Assembly (NCBI GenBank): GCA_963969495.1
Contig: OZ018321.1
Span: 187,765,485-187,829,484 of the forward strand
From: Ceratothoa steindachneri
Lineage: Eukaryota > Arthropoda > Malacostraca > Isopoda > Cymothoidae
Direction of reading: 5' to 3'
Length of the DNA: 64,000 nucleotides
Position 1 is the first letter of the stretch; each line of letters begins with the position of its first letter. The position numbers were made by a program, and so were the translations under genes. Positions 22,271-33,208 of this stretch are shown piece by piece. The notes beneath the pieces were generated by a model. That model was not told the DNA's origin. It did no database searches and saw nothing but the letters and a program-made list of their open reading frames with translations.

Positions 22271-23405
22271 ATGTGGGAGAAGGCAACGAAAAATGAAATA
22301 GACTCTGTTCGCGGGAACAAACGAATAAGTCTTGTGCATCCCCGGTGTTACGCCCAACGGGTATTAAAACTCGCACATGATGGATTATTGGCTGCACCTT
22401 TCAGTCACAACAAAACCTCTCTACGTATTTTTAAGTACTTCTTCTGGCCTGGCGCTGCTAAAGAGATCGCCGAATACTGACAGTCATGCGAAATGTGCCA
22501 GAAGGCCACCGCTAAAGGCCGGGTACCGCCGGTTTCCCTACAGAAAACCCCCGTCATTTCCGAACCCTTCTTCAGGGTGTCTATAGACTTGGTGGGGGGC
22601 CCCTCAAACCCCTGTATAGCAAAGGACACTCTTATATCCTAACTTTAGTAGACTACGCCACTAGTTTCTCCGACGCAGTTGCCCTCAAGAAAATTGACAG
22701 TATTTCCTGTGCAGAAGCTCTCATCTCCATTTTTTCCCGAGTCGGAATCTCTAAAGAAATCCTCTCAGATCGAGGCCGTCAGTTCACGTCGGAACTGATG
22801 GAATACATGGGCAAGTTACTACTCATTAAATCCCTCTTTACGACCCCCTTTCACCCCTCCGCAAACGGGATGTGTGAAAAATTAAATGGTACCCTAAAAG
22901 CAGTGTTAAGAAAACTCTGTAAGTCTCAGCCTCGAGAATGGCATCGGTACCTACCAGTCGACCTCTTCGCGTGCCGAGAGATCTCTCACCGAACTCTAAG
23001 TTTTGCCCCCTTCGAATTGTTGTACGGACGTAATGCTCGAGGACCTAGGAGCATCATTAAGGAGCTCTTCACTAATCCCCAATTAGATGAAGAAGTTAAA
23101 TCCTCTTACGGATATGTGATCGAGCTGCGGGAACGCTTGGAGAAATGTGCAGAGTTAGCCCTCTCAAACGCGGAGTGCCACCTAGAAAAATACCGAAGTT
23201 ATTTCGACTTAAAAGCAAAAGCTCTAAAATTAAACCCTGGCGACGAAGTATTGTTACTACTGCCTACAGAGACGAATAAGTTACTCTTCCAATGGAAGGG
23301 TCCCTTTCCGGTCATAGGCGCTCGTGGCCCCGTTGACTACGTGATTGAAACTCCCTCAGGCCATAAACTGTATCACATAAACATGCTCAAGAAGTATCAC
23401 CGCTG
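22271..23405 (+). pseudogene. Ty3/gypsy integrase, catalytic triad intact but frame broken
   Basis: Integrase inserts the cDNA into the chromosome. The N-terminal zinc-binding module reads LAHDGLL..SHNKT and CEMC (cysteines at 22487-22489 and 22496-22498). One histidine position looks altered, and a stop lies at 22478-22480. The core has D at 22586-22588 (SIDLVGG), D at 22768-22770 (LSDRGRQFTS) and E at 22876-22878 (NGMCEKLNG). The last two are separated by exactly 35 residues, the D,D-35-E signature. A 1-base shift occurs at the G/C run near 22593-22602. The C-terminal part is open from 22798 to the stop at 23404-23406 and ends HKLYHINMLKKYHR, a typical gypsy chromatin/SH3-like end. Confidence 0.88.
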
Positions 23406-23465
23406 AGCGTGTATTAATAATATTGTGACGCTGGATGAAGAAGGAACCATGGAAGCCTTATATCC

Positions 23466-24065
23466 ATGCGAACCTCTCAGGTGGTAAACACGGTGTACGT
23501 AAAGTCGGATAACGAGTATTTCATACCCTCATTAGACTTCCCCCAGGACGACCCGGCCATGGAGTTAGATTTAAACTACCACCTTGGCCCGTTCATAGAT
23601 TCACTATTGTCTTCTCGAGTGAAGGGAAAATTAAGTTCAGCCCGCATCCTTCAACTACCCAATCCCCCAAAGAAGTTTGGAGTCCGAACCGATTCCTGTA
23701 GTGAAGGAATCGGTAGTGTCCGATGACAAAGTGAAGACGACGATACCTCTCTTTCCATAGCTTATGCAACTATAGAACAGGCAGCACTAGCCGTAATTTG
23801 TGGGATTAAGAAATTCAATTTTTATGTAAAAGGTAGTAAGTTTAACGTGGAATTCAATCACCAGTCTCGGTCATATTGGCGTAATAGCAAAACCCAGAAC
23901 GGTAGACTCATACGATGGAGTCTATTGTGCATGGAGTACTAATTTAATATAAACTATATAAAAGGCTCCGATAATTGTAAAGCCGATCACTTCAACATAA
24001 ACTATATAAAAGGCTCCGATAAGTATAGAGCCGATAACTTGAGCCGAAAACCCACAAAGGTCTAA
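23466..24065 (+). pseudogene. Ty3/gypsy RT linker and RNase H downstream of integrase; RT core deleted
   Basis: First comes the acidic linker that normally precedes RT in such elements (SLDFPQDDPAMELDLNYH, about 23530-23580). It is joined at about 23625 to the very end of RT and the start of RNase H (SARILQLPNPPKKFGVRTDS, 23638-23697, aspartate codon 23691-23693). RNase H continues with IAYATIEQAALAVICGIKKF and NGRLIRWSLLCMEY, and ends LSRKPTKV with a stop at 24063-24065. The fingers and palm of RT, including the YxDD box, are missing, so about 200 residues were deleted. A 48-bp in-frame tandem duplication (23943-23990 and 23991-24038) repeats NINYIKGSD. The domain order integrase then RT/RNase H is the reverse of ordinary gypsy elements. 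Confidence 0.8.
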
Positions 24066-24468
24066 TTAAACTTCCTTTTGACTTAAGACCAATTTTTTTG
24101 TTAGATATTAATGTGTTGAGGTTTATTTGTGCACGGAATTAACTACCTAGATACAAATTAATAGTCAGTTTCTTTTTCTTGTTCTTTGTTGTTATCGATT
24201 TTTTTGGGGGGGTAAATTGAGTTGTGTGATCCGGATTGCTTAGCCTTACAAGGCAATGTTAAAGTCCGCCGTTCACCTGTCTATGTACGTGCGCGCGTGC
24301 GTGCGTACTATGTCAATAAGCCTTAGTTTAGTAGGATGGTTGACTACTGTATTTTCACGGCAACAGTCGTACTTGAAATTACATTCCAAGACATGTGTTT
24401 TTTACTCGTTTATTTTTTTTGCACTTGAGTTCTCCCCCCCCCCATTACTTTCTTTAGAAGGGCAGAAA
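24066..24468 (+). other. Gypsy 3' untranslated region and polypurine tract
   Basis: Non-coding. It holds a short GTGCGC-type run (24283-24306) and a C run (24434-24443). It ends in AGAAGGGCAGAAA (24456-24468), a purine-rich tract in the right place to prime plus-strand synthesis just before the presumed LTR start TGTGGGG. Confidence 0.55.
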
Positions 24469-24925
24469 TGTGGGGAAATCAATATCGCGAGGACAAAAAA
24501 CAGACGCCAGTTTGGTTACACAGTGTCAACAGTTACGTTCCATATGGTCTGATACTTTACCCCCCTGTGGCGGAATTTCCTTTGAGTAATATTATTCCCC
24601 CACACACTAAGACAGTATCTCGGGAGAGAAAACAAGCCGTTACTCCTCCCCCCTTCCGACCTCTGCCTCGTTTAACCCAGTGCCAGGTCCCGTGAAATTC
24701 TCACCAAAGCTTCCTCCCGGTCGTCTCAACCTGCCCCCTTCCCTCGGGTAGGGAGACTGCTTTGTAGACTCAGCGTGAACCGCGTTTATGGCCCCGCCGC
24801 TGTCGCCCGTCTGGCTGCTGATCCCAGCCGTTGACACTTCTTCGTAAGAAGGCGCTCGGTTCATCGCGCCCGATAACAAAGGTTACCATGGGCTCAATTT
24901 CTCTCTCTGCTTTGAGTAGCTCCGG

Positions 24926-24933
24926 GTATATAT
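24926..24933 (+). promoter_or_regulatory. TATA-like box in the LTR
   Basis: GTATATAT followed by GCCCCCGCTCCCGG; in a plausible position for an LTR promoter. Inferred from sequence only. Confidence 0.35.
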
Positions 24934-25139
24934 GCCCCCGCTCCCGGCTGACGGACAGATTTGGTTAGACGAGACTTCCCCGAAAGGAGTGCACTTCAAG
25001 GAGCTCTCTCCCAAGAAGTGTGAGTGACGGTCGCAAGCCACTGAAGAGCTGGACATCACCTCCTGTGTCTTCGGGTGGAGGAGAAGAGTCTTGTGAGGCA
25101 ACGTCAGCCTTTCTCATCAGCCTTCGGATCAAGGATTAG

Positions 25140-25395
25140 AGAAGCCGTCCCCCAAAGCTCTTCTGGTGACCTCTTAAGGACAAAAGGCCAATTAGCTGGC
25201 TCAAGCCGAGTGTGGAGAAGTCGTTCCCCCCCTCCCATTCGAAGTTTGTTCGGTGACCCCCTGAGGACAAGAGGGCTGCATGTGGGGACCTCTTACGACA
25301 AGAGGCCCATTAGCTCGCTCAAGCCAAGTGTGGAGGAGTCATACCCCCCCCCCTCCTTCAAAGTTCGTTCGGTAACCCCCTGAGGACAGGAGGCC
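25140..25395 (+). repeat. Two and a half direct repeats of about 120 bp in the LTR
   Basis: Repeating order: GTTCGGTGACCCCCTGAGGA-type block, CTCAAGCCRAGTGTGGAG block, then a C run. Copies centre on about 25150-25240, 25240-25340 and 25360-25395. Tandem repeats of this kind occur in LTR regulatory regions; function here is unknown. Confidence 0.6.
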
Positions 25396-25431
25396 CTCAT
25401 CCCGCAAACGCGAGATGCGGGCCTCCTGTCC
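25384..25431 (+). promoter_or_regulatory. Strong hairpin in the LTR
   Basis: GGACAGGAGGCCC (25384-25396) and its perfect complement GGGCCTCCTGTCC (25419-25431) enclose a 22-nt loop whose edges can pair further (CATC/GATG). It lies downstream of the TATA-like box, so it would be in the 5' leader RNA or near the processing site. Role unknown. Confidence 0.55.
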
Positions 25432-25609
25432 TTGGCTCACCCCCGTGAGTAATCAAGGTCACCAATACCTCCCCCTATTTGCCCCATCTTAACCTCGAGT
25501 TCAAAGGCAGTAAATCATTCCTTACACCCTCAATCTCCCATAATAACCATTCCCTAACTACGGTTATCTATCTGGTATTCGGAACTTAAGTCCGTCTCAT
25601 TTTATGTAC

Positions 25610-25613
<4 letters not shown>

Positions 25614-25698
<85 letters not shown>
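25614..25698. repeat. (CT)n-(AT)n microsatellite
   Basis: About 48 bp of pure CT followed directly by about 36 bp of AT. Confidence 0.95.
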
Positions 25699-25704
<6 letters not shown>

Positions 25705-27109
25705 CCCATTTTAGTTATGTGCATTAAAAGTCTATTTTAGTCATTGGGTTTGTCATATTCCTTGGTTCCGCAGCTGCCGGTATCTATTAAATCGCACTCT
25801 TAGAAACAATAACAGTTGTCGCCCTGCTTGGCCTACCTGAGTGCCTGTGTGCGCATATCTACGTACACTTGGCCATACCTCGACCCCTCCCCCCTCCCCT
25901 TCGCCACGCTGTCCCCAAAATCCTCGAGATCGCTCGCAAAGAAGGAGTACCATCAGCAAATTTCATACTCCGTTAATATAAACAAAGGAGGGTGGGTTAG
26001 CCTTTAGAATAAGAATATATGAACTGACTCACTGTCCCCTTCTATTGTTTAGGTATATTTCCGCCAAATAGAAGCAATTTCACTTTCTCCCACGTAAACC
26101 AGAAGGGCGAAGGGTCACAACGTTGAAGAGTGATGCCCTAGAAGAGAGGCTTAAAGGTAGGCCCTCATCTCCCCTCCCTTCCCCTTAGGGGATAATCAAA
26201 GTATATATAGTTCGATCTGGAGAAATGAAGGATGAAAATCGAGGTAGCAATCAGGAGAAGAAGATGAGTACCGGAGGCAAACCGGGAATCAAGAAAAAGT
26301 AGGACCGAGCGGGATTTTTCTTCCTGAGGCTGTTCCTGTGGTCACATCAAAGAGTAGACCATCGGTATAGAGAATCACTCTCATACCAATCTCGTTCAGA
26401 GAAATCCCGTATCTCAGTTTTCTGAATAAAAACAAAGATGTCCCTCAACATTGAGGAATACCAATGTGAAGTTCCCTTCAAGAAAAGATTCACCTCTTGG
26501 TCAAGTCTCATCATCAAAAAGCCCGCAAGTGTAACACGAGTATTGGAATAATCGTACTTCCACAATCCCCTCGCATATATAGTCAAGTCAAGAAGCATCG
26601 CCACACGCTCCCCCACTAACTTAGGGATCAGCTGTTATTCCTAAATATTCTCCACCAACGGAGCCTTCGCTTAGAGATACGGACAACTGTGTGTCCGAGT
26701 TAGCCCCACGCCTCGAATCATCGCATCAAAGAGGTTTTCGTTCAAGGTCCTCCAACGGCAGATTCCCTCTTAGTTAAAGTTAAAAGGATTCCAACTTATT
26801 TATGTTCGTTAGATACCAATCCATACTAAAATGAATTTTTGCGTCAACCATCGCGTAGTACTCATTGGTAGTATTAATTTTATTTAGATCCTCTTATTCT
26901 AGCCTTAGTATATTTTAAGTTTCAATATTTCATTTTTTTATGTAATTAAAAGTATATATAATATTGCGAATCATCCCTGGTTAAAGAATCAAAAGTAAAA
27001 AAGCCGTAAAGCACTCTTAGAGATAAAAGGAACGGAGTTATTCATGTACGGGACAAACGTACATACATACTCGGCCCTATACCACGACATAATGTAAAAA
27101 TTACTTACT

Positions 27110-27740
27110 TCATTTATACATGAACTCCAGTCGTCTTGGTTTGATGGCAAACTCGTATAACATCCTGTCGTGCAGCTCCTCCTTCATGTTCAAATCGTTC
27201 AAAATGCTTTTCTCGATGGAAGTACGAGCCTCTACTGTCCTCTTGACAAGAGATGCCAGTTAGTCATTTATATCTACCAAGCTCGTTCGTACTAGCCCGA
27301 GTTGCTGGATAATTTTTCGTTCCTTTAAGAATATTGCAGAACGGAAACCTTTCATAGATTGGAATTTAAATCATAATCCCTATAGAAATCTATTGTTTCA
27401 AGAAAATATTGAATTTTAATTACTTTTATTTTTTACGAGCTGTAACTTCTGAGTCCGAGTCAAGCGCGTGTAAACGATTTCAAGAGAACGTCTGCTACGA
27501 ATCGAATCATATCCTTTGACACAGGGCACCTCTAAGACGACCGGCAGACGCTGAACAAAAATATATGAACTGCACCCAGGCTCAATAAAAGGAGCCCAAG
27601 TTATTGCCTGCAATTACTTACTTGAAGTCAGTGTTGGCAGAAATTAAATCAGCTTGCAACTCCCCGTTTACTTTACTAAATTTATACTCGGGGCTAAGCC
27701 CGAAAAGCCTGAGTGCCGGAGTCGCCACTGACAGGATTCT
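27110..27740 (-). pseudogene. Unrecognised minus-strand gene remnant in three pieces
   Basis: Three open stretches with protein-like composition lie in series on the minus strand. The first (27740-27622) reads ATPALRLFGLSPEYKFSKVN and runs into GTAAGTAA, a perfect splice-donor consensus. The second (27605-27416) opens after TTGCAG and includes FVQRLPVVLEVPCVKGYDSI. The third (27355-27110) starts MKGFRSAIFLKERKIIQQLG, has one stop, and ends EFMYK beside another GTAAGTAA. I do not recognise any of it. It could be a decayed multi-exon gene or an unrecognised element; the pieces may also be unrelated. Confidence 0.3.
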
Positions 27741-27774
27741 GATCTTTATGGACCGTATTGTATATATCTTATTA

Positions 27775-28415
27775 GATTAAAAATGCAAAAATAGTTCGAA
27801 CAATAAAGTAGGTTAAAAATGCATAAATCGCTCGAAAAATAAATTAGGTTAAAAATCCATAAAACGTTCAACAATAAATTAGGTTAAAAATAGATAAATC
27901 CTTCGAACATTAAAGTAAGTTAAAAATTCATATATCGTTCTAACAATAACCAGGTTAAAAATGCATAAATCGTTCGAACAACAAATTGGTTAAAGTGCAT
28001 AAATAGTACGAATCATAAATTGAGTTAAAAATGCGTAAATCGTTCGAACAATAAATTAAGTTAAAAATGCCTAAGTCGTTCGAACAATAAAGTAGGTTAA
28101 AAATACTTCAATAGTTCGAACAATAAAGTAGGTTAAAATGCACAAATCTTTGGAACAATAAAGTAGGTTAAAAATGCACAAATCGTTCGAACAATAAAGT
28201 ATGCTAAAAATGCATAAATTGTTTGAACAATAAATTAGGTTGAAATGGATAAATCGTTCGAACAATAAAATATGTTAAAAATGCATAAATTGTTCGAACA
28301 ATAAATTAGGTTGAAATGGATAAATCGTTCGAACAATAAAATATGTTAAAAATGCATAAATTGTTCGAACAATAAATTAGGTTAAATGGATAAATCGTTC
28401 GAACAACAAACGAAA
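27775..28415. repeat. 36-bp minisatellite
   Basis: About 18 copies of a 36-bp unit built from GGTTAAAAATGCATAAATCG and TTCGAACAATAAATTA. The palindrome CGTTCGAACG recurs in most units. Because 36 is a multiple of three, a 12-codon cycle is open on the minus strand (28071-28265), which is an artefact. The last units (28200-28400) are the most alike, suggesting the youngest expansions are at that end. Confidence 0.9.
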
Positions 28416-29363
28416 CAATGAAAGGATAAGAACACCGATTACAGGAGTACAATACTGCGTAATCCTTTATTCCAGCGCCACCTTGTTTGAAAGAGATGAT
28501 GATGACCAGTTTTTGAAATGAATTTAATTTTCCGCTCTCTAGACGCAGTCACTAAGGAGATCATCGGCGCCTTGGAAATGAAGCCAATCAAATCTGTGAT
28601 AACCAGGTCGGCTCTCTCAATCCTACCATTAAAAAGAGCTTAGAGGTACTTCCGACCCGACGCCATTTTTATTTCGTTGAGTCTAATTGGTAGGTTAATT
28701 TCCACATATTTTCGCTTCTCCTAACTTTACCACTTTTACCATGATGCTCTTAATAGAAACCATCTGGCAGGGAAATCCCTCGTTATACGTTTTAAAAGAA
28801 ACCATAACTCTCCCCCTTGTTCATCATCGGCCATATAGCGCTTAAGGACCAGGGTATTGGCGCCTTCTTAGTTTTTGATAGCATTAAATGCATATCAGCC
28901 GCTTTTCCCTGCCTCTATATGGCAGTAGTATGAAAGAGTTGTGTCGACCTTCGACCTTCAACTGTGAGACCGGCGACAATCAATTAGGCCAAAGATATTT
29001 GAGAACACCCTGGGCAAGATGACACACCAAAAGAGAAGAAGAAAAGTTCCAAGAAGGAAGGGGTAGATAACATACCCCTTGCAGGAAAGAGAAAAAAAAA
29101 ATCATATTTCTAACAAGGCTAGTAGTAAAATAGGTCCAAGGTCAAGGGTGACGTAAGTTGGCCGTCCAAGCACAGGGGCCAAGGAGAGTGAGACGGGCTG
29201 AGTGAAAGGAGGCAGGGAAAAAATCAGGCGCCAAACTCATTGGAGATTTAAATTCGGTACCTCATCCCAAACTCTAGGATTAGAATAAGCAATAAACTCG
29301 TAATTTATGACCGAGAATATTAGAATGCGGGGCTAAAATCTAATGTGCGATTCTCTTGTACTA

Positions 29364-29365
<2 letters not shown>
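28416..29365. other. No gene recognised
   Basis: Mixed-composition, apparently single-copy sequence. I see no long open frame, transposon motif or repeat. Short frames around 28540-28680 are broken. Confidence 0.4.

Positions 29366-29432
<67 letters not shown>
29366..29432. repeat. (AT)n microsatellite
   Basis: Nearly pure AT dinucleotide repeat immediately before copy 2 of the dispersed repeat. Confidence 0.95.
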
Positions 29433-29434
<2 letters not shown>

Positions 29435-29437
29435 TCA

Positions 29438-31080
<1,643 letters not shown>

Positions 31081-31083
31081 TAA

Positions 31084-31524
31084 CTAAGAAAATTGAGCGT
31101 ACGTAACTCTCCTCAGCCTGGCCACAGTTCCGTCACTAAGAACTACCGGGAACGCTATAGGGACCGCCTGAGCACGCAATTCTGAAGTTTGTTCCCGTAC
31201 CGCCATGAAGGCACAATGTGCTGGGGTACTCGCCATAATTGAGCCTCCGCTAAAGGGCTTACTGCCCGCGGACACAAAAGAACATTTCTGTCCACTATCG
31301 GTTAGCCACATATATTCGCAACTCACACGACGAATATATGTGGATAAATTCACAAAAATATAAATGAAGCCTTGATAAAAATGAAAGAATTTGGAATCAT
31401 AGTTGTTTCTAATTTTATACGGGTAATCTTCATCTTCATAATGATATATAACACCTGGCTTTTTTATTTTATCCACATAAAATATGAATAAAACCTTTAT
31501 AAAAATGGAAGTACTTTGAATCAA
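31084..31524 (-). CDS. Unrecognised 146-codon open frame (doubtful)
   Basis: The C-terminal 80 codons (31323-31087) have balanced composition (for example PFSGGSIMASTPAHCAFMAV, then VVLSDGTVARLRRV) and could be an exon or a transposon remnant. The N-terminal half is AT-rich Tyr/Phe/Ile text that overlaps two diverged tandem copies of a segment of about 125 bp (31330-31435 and 31455-31560). That half is therefore probably not coding. No function can be proposed. Confidence 0.2.
   Translation of the reverse strand: MIQSTSIFIKVLFIFYVDKIKKPGVIYHYEDEDYPYKIRNNYDSKFFHFYQGFIYIFVNLSTYIRRVSCEYMWLTDSGQKCSFVSAGSKPFSGGSIMASTPAHCAFMAVREQTSELRAQAVPIAFPVVLSDGTVARLRRVTYAQFS
31306..31343. other. Perfect 13-bp inverted repeat
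   Basis: CCACATATATTCG (31306-31318) and CGAATATATGTGG (31331-31343), with a 12-nt loop. It lies at the boundary between the balanced and AT-rich halves of the open frame above. It could be a hairpin or a footprint; no role can be assigned. Confidence 0.7.
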
Positions 31525-32195
31525 ATTTTCGATTTCTTACAGGTAAATCCTCATTTTCGTAAGGATATAAAACAGATTTTTTTAGTACTTTTTTCTGTAT
31601 TTCAACTTCTTCTGGTGGCGAAAATGCTTTAAATAAATGATTTACTGTAATTCAAAGGAAACACTTTTTTTAGTACTTATGCTTTCGACTTCCCTAATAT
31701 ATATTCAGGTAGATTTTTTAAGTATTGTCCGAAAACATGGTCAGCTATGGCCGTGGTATAGTCGTATTATAGTCGCTGTTCACGATGAATGTCTCTAGTT
31801 CAAAGCTGGAATTCTCTTCGGTGGGAACGAAAGTCCAGCTCAAGTGTTACTATGTTAAGACGAAAAAAACATTGTACGAAGAGAGGAATTATTGTCCACA
31901 CATTGTAAACATACATCGATGTCTATGAAAGTGGTCTCATGGCTGCAACGGCAGCCACGGATGAGGTTGACAACTTTAAAAAAACACCTAAATCCAACAC
32001 TAATTTAGAGCAGAGACGGACGCCACGGCTAAAACACGACCCTAGACAACCAATCCTGCCATCAAATCGAATATCACAACCATATTTCGTTCTCGATTTT
32101 TATTAAAGTTTGTTCATCTACCATACATACACTTGTTCTATGCATTTAATACCGTAAAGTGTATATCATACACTCCCGCGTCATCAGACGTTACT
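31525..32195. other. No clear gene; one short open frame
   Basis: AT-rich. A 55-codon frame at 31939-32106 (+) begins MAATAATDEVDNFKKT and has no recognisable motif; it is most likely chance. Confidence 0.3.
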
Positions 32196-32199
32196 TACT

Positions 32200-32345
32200 A
32201 ACGACTAAGAATCGAAAACCAATAAGAGCATCTCCGCCAGAAAGCTTTTAAAGGGAAATCTGTAAAGAAATTGGCAAGTTGGAGAAAGCAAAAATGTGTG
32301 GAAGATATCTAACCGCATATCCACCTGTAGGCGTTGAGGCTGGTG
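32200..32345. repeat. Dispersed repeat pair, copy 1
   Basis: About 130 bp similar to 39243-39375: shared blocks include CGAAAACCAA, ATCTCCG(C/T)CAGAA and AATGTGTGGAAGATA in the same order. Diverged; class unknown. Confidence 0.6.
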
Positions 32346-32489
32346 GAAGAGGGCGCCCTCCAGAATAATCCACATGTTAACTCCAGCCGGATTCCTCAGG
32401 CTTGCTCTCACACCGTCTTGCACGAGTGTGAAATAACAGCTATAGCAGTAAAATGGCATCCCTGTGTGAAACAGACTTTGTCATTAGCG

Positions 32490-32815
32490 TTCAATTTATC
32501 GGAGGTGCCAACTCCTTCATTGGTACCAACTCCTTTAGAGGTACGAACTCCTTCGGAAGCGCCAAATTATTCAGCGGTGCCAACTCCTTCAGGAATGATG
32601 TCTTTCAGAGATAACAACGTCTTCCAGAGTGCCTAGTTCTTCAGAGGTACCAACTCTTTCAGTGTGCTAAGTCCTTCGGGAGTGTCAACTACAGCATTAT
32701 CAACTCCTTAAGGTGTGCCAACTCGTTTAGCGGTGCTAACGCCTTTAAGGATGCCAAGTACTGTAGATGTGCCAACGCCCTGTCTATTCCCTCAGTGATA
32801 CCAACTCCTTCAGGA
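32490..32815 (+). repeat. 18-bp minisatellite with hexapeptide periodicity
   Basis: Imperfect copies of an 18-bp unit like GAGGTGCCAACTCCTTCA. In the first part the plus strand reads VPTPSE-type hexapeptides in frame (32502-32636) before a stop. Later units drift out of frame. The unit being a multiple of three makes an origin in coding sequence possible, but nothing else here supports a gene. Confidence 0.7.
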
Positions 32816-33208
32816 AGATACCCCCACACTATTGTCTTTATTAATTTTTATAGACAGTTTAAGTGTTACTATTTATATAATAATACTCATTGATTTTTCT
32901 GTTTCACTTGTCGAGGAGCTTTAAGAAAGAGGTTTATGATTGTTCGGCTTTCGAAATAACACTACGCAACCAAATATTGTTTCATTTATTTTATTATAGA
33001 TTTCTGATATATTTCCATCATTAATTTTCATGTTTTATTTTTTCAGATAGTAGAGTGATGACATCTAGAGACTGCAAGATATCAGCTGACTGTTTTTCTT
33101 ATGTGGGGACATTAAATTGGCCCAAAATAAGTCAAATGTGTTATTTCGCAGTGTACCAAATATTATTTTCTATATAAAGAGTATTTAATCACTCCCATTT
33201 GATTGCAG
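32816..33208. other. AT-rich spacer ending in a splice-acceptor-like site
   Basis: No repeat or frame recognised. It ends with TTTGATTGCAG (33198-33208), a plausible 3' splice site for the broken gene that follows. Confidence 0.4.

Larger units (their letters stand above)
24469..27089 (+). mobile_element. Presumed 3' LTR of the gypsy element, about 2.6 kb
   Basis: The right boundary is well supported: its last 137 bp match the 5' LTR remnant at 20289-20428 and both end CGACA. The left boundary is inferred from the polypurine tract and the TG dinucleotide, since the 5' LTR start is missing. The interior is non-coding, with a TATA-like box, C-rich direct repeats, a strong hairpin and a (CT)n-(AT)n tract. 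2.6 kb is long for a gypsy LTR, so part may be a later insertion. Weak open frames inside (for example 26347-26616 minus) have no recognisable motifs. Confidence 0.6.
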
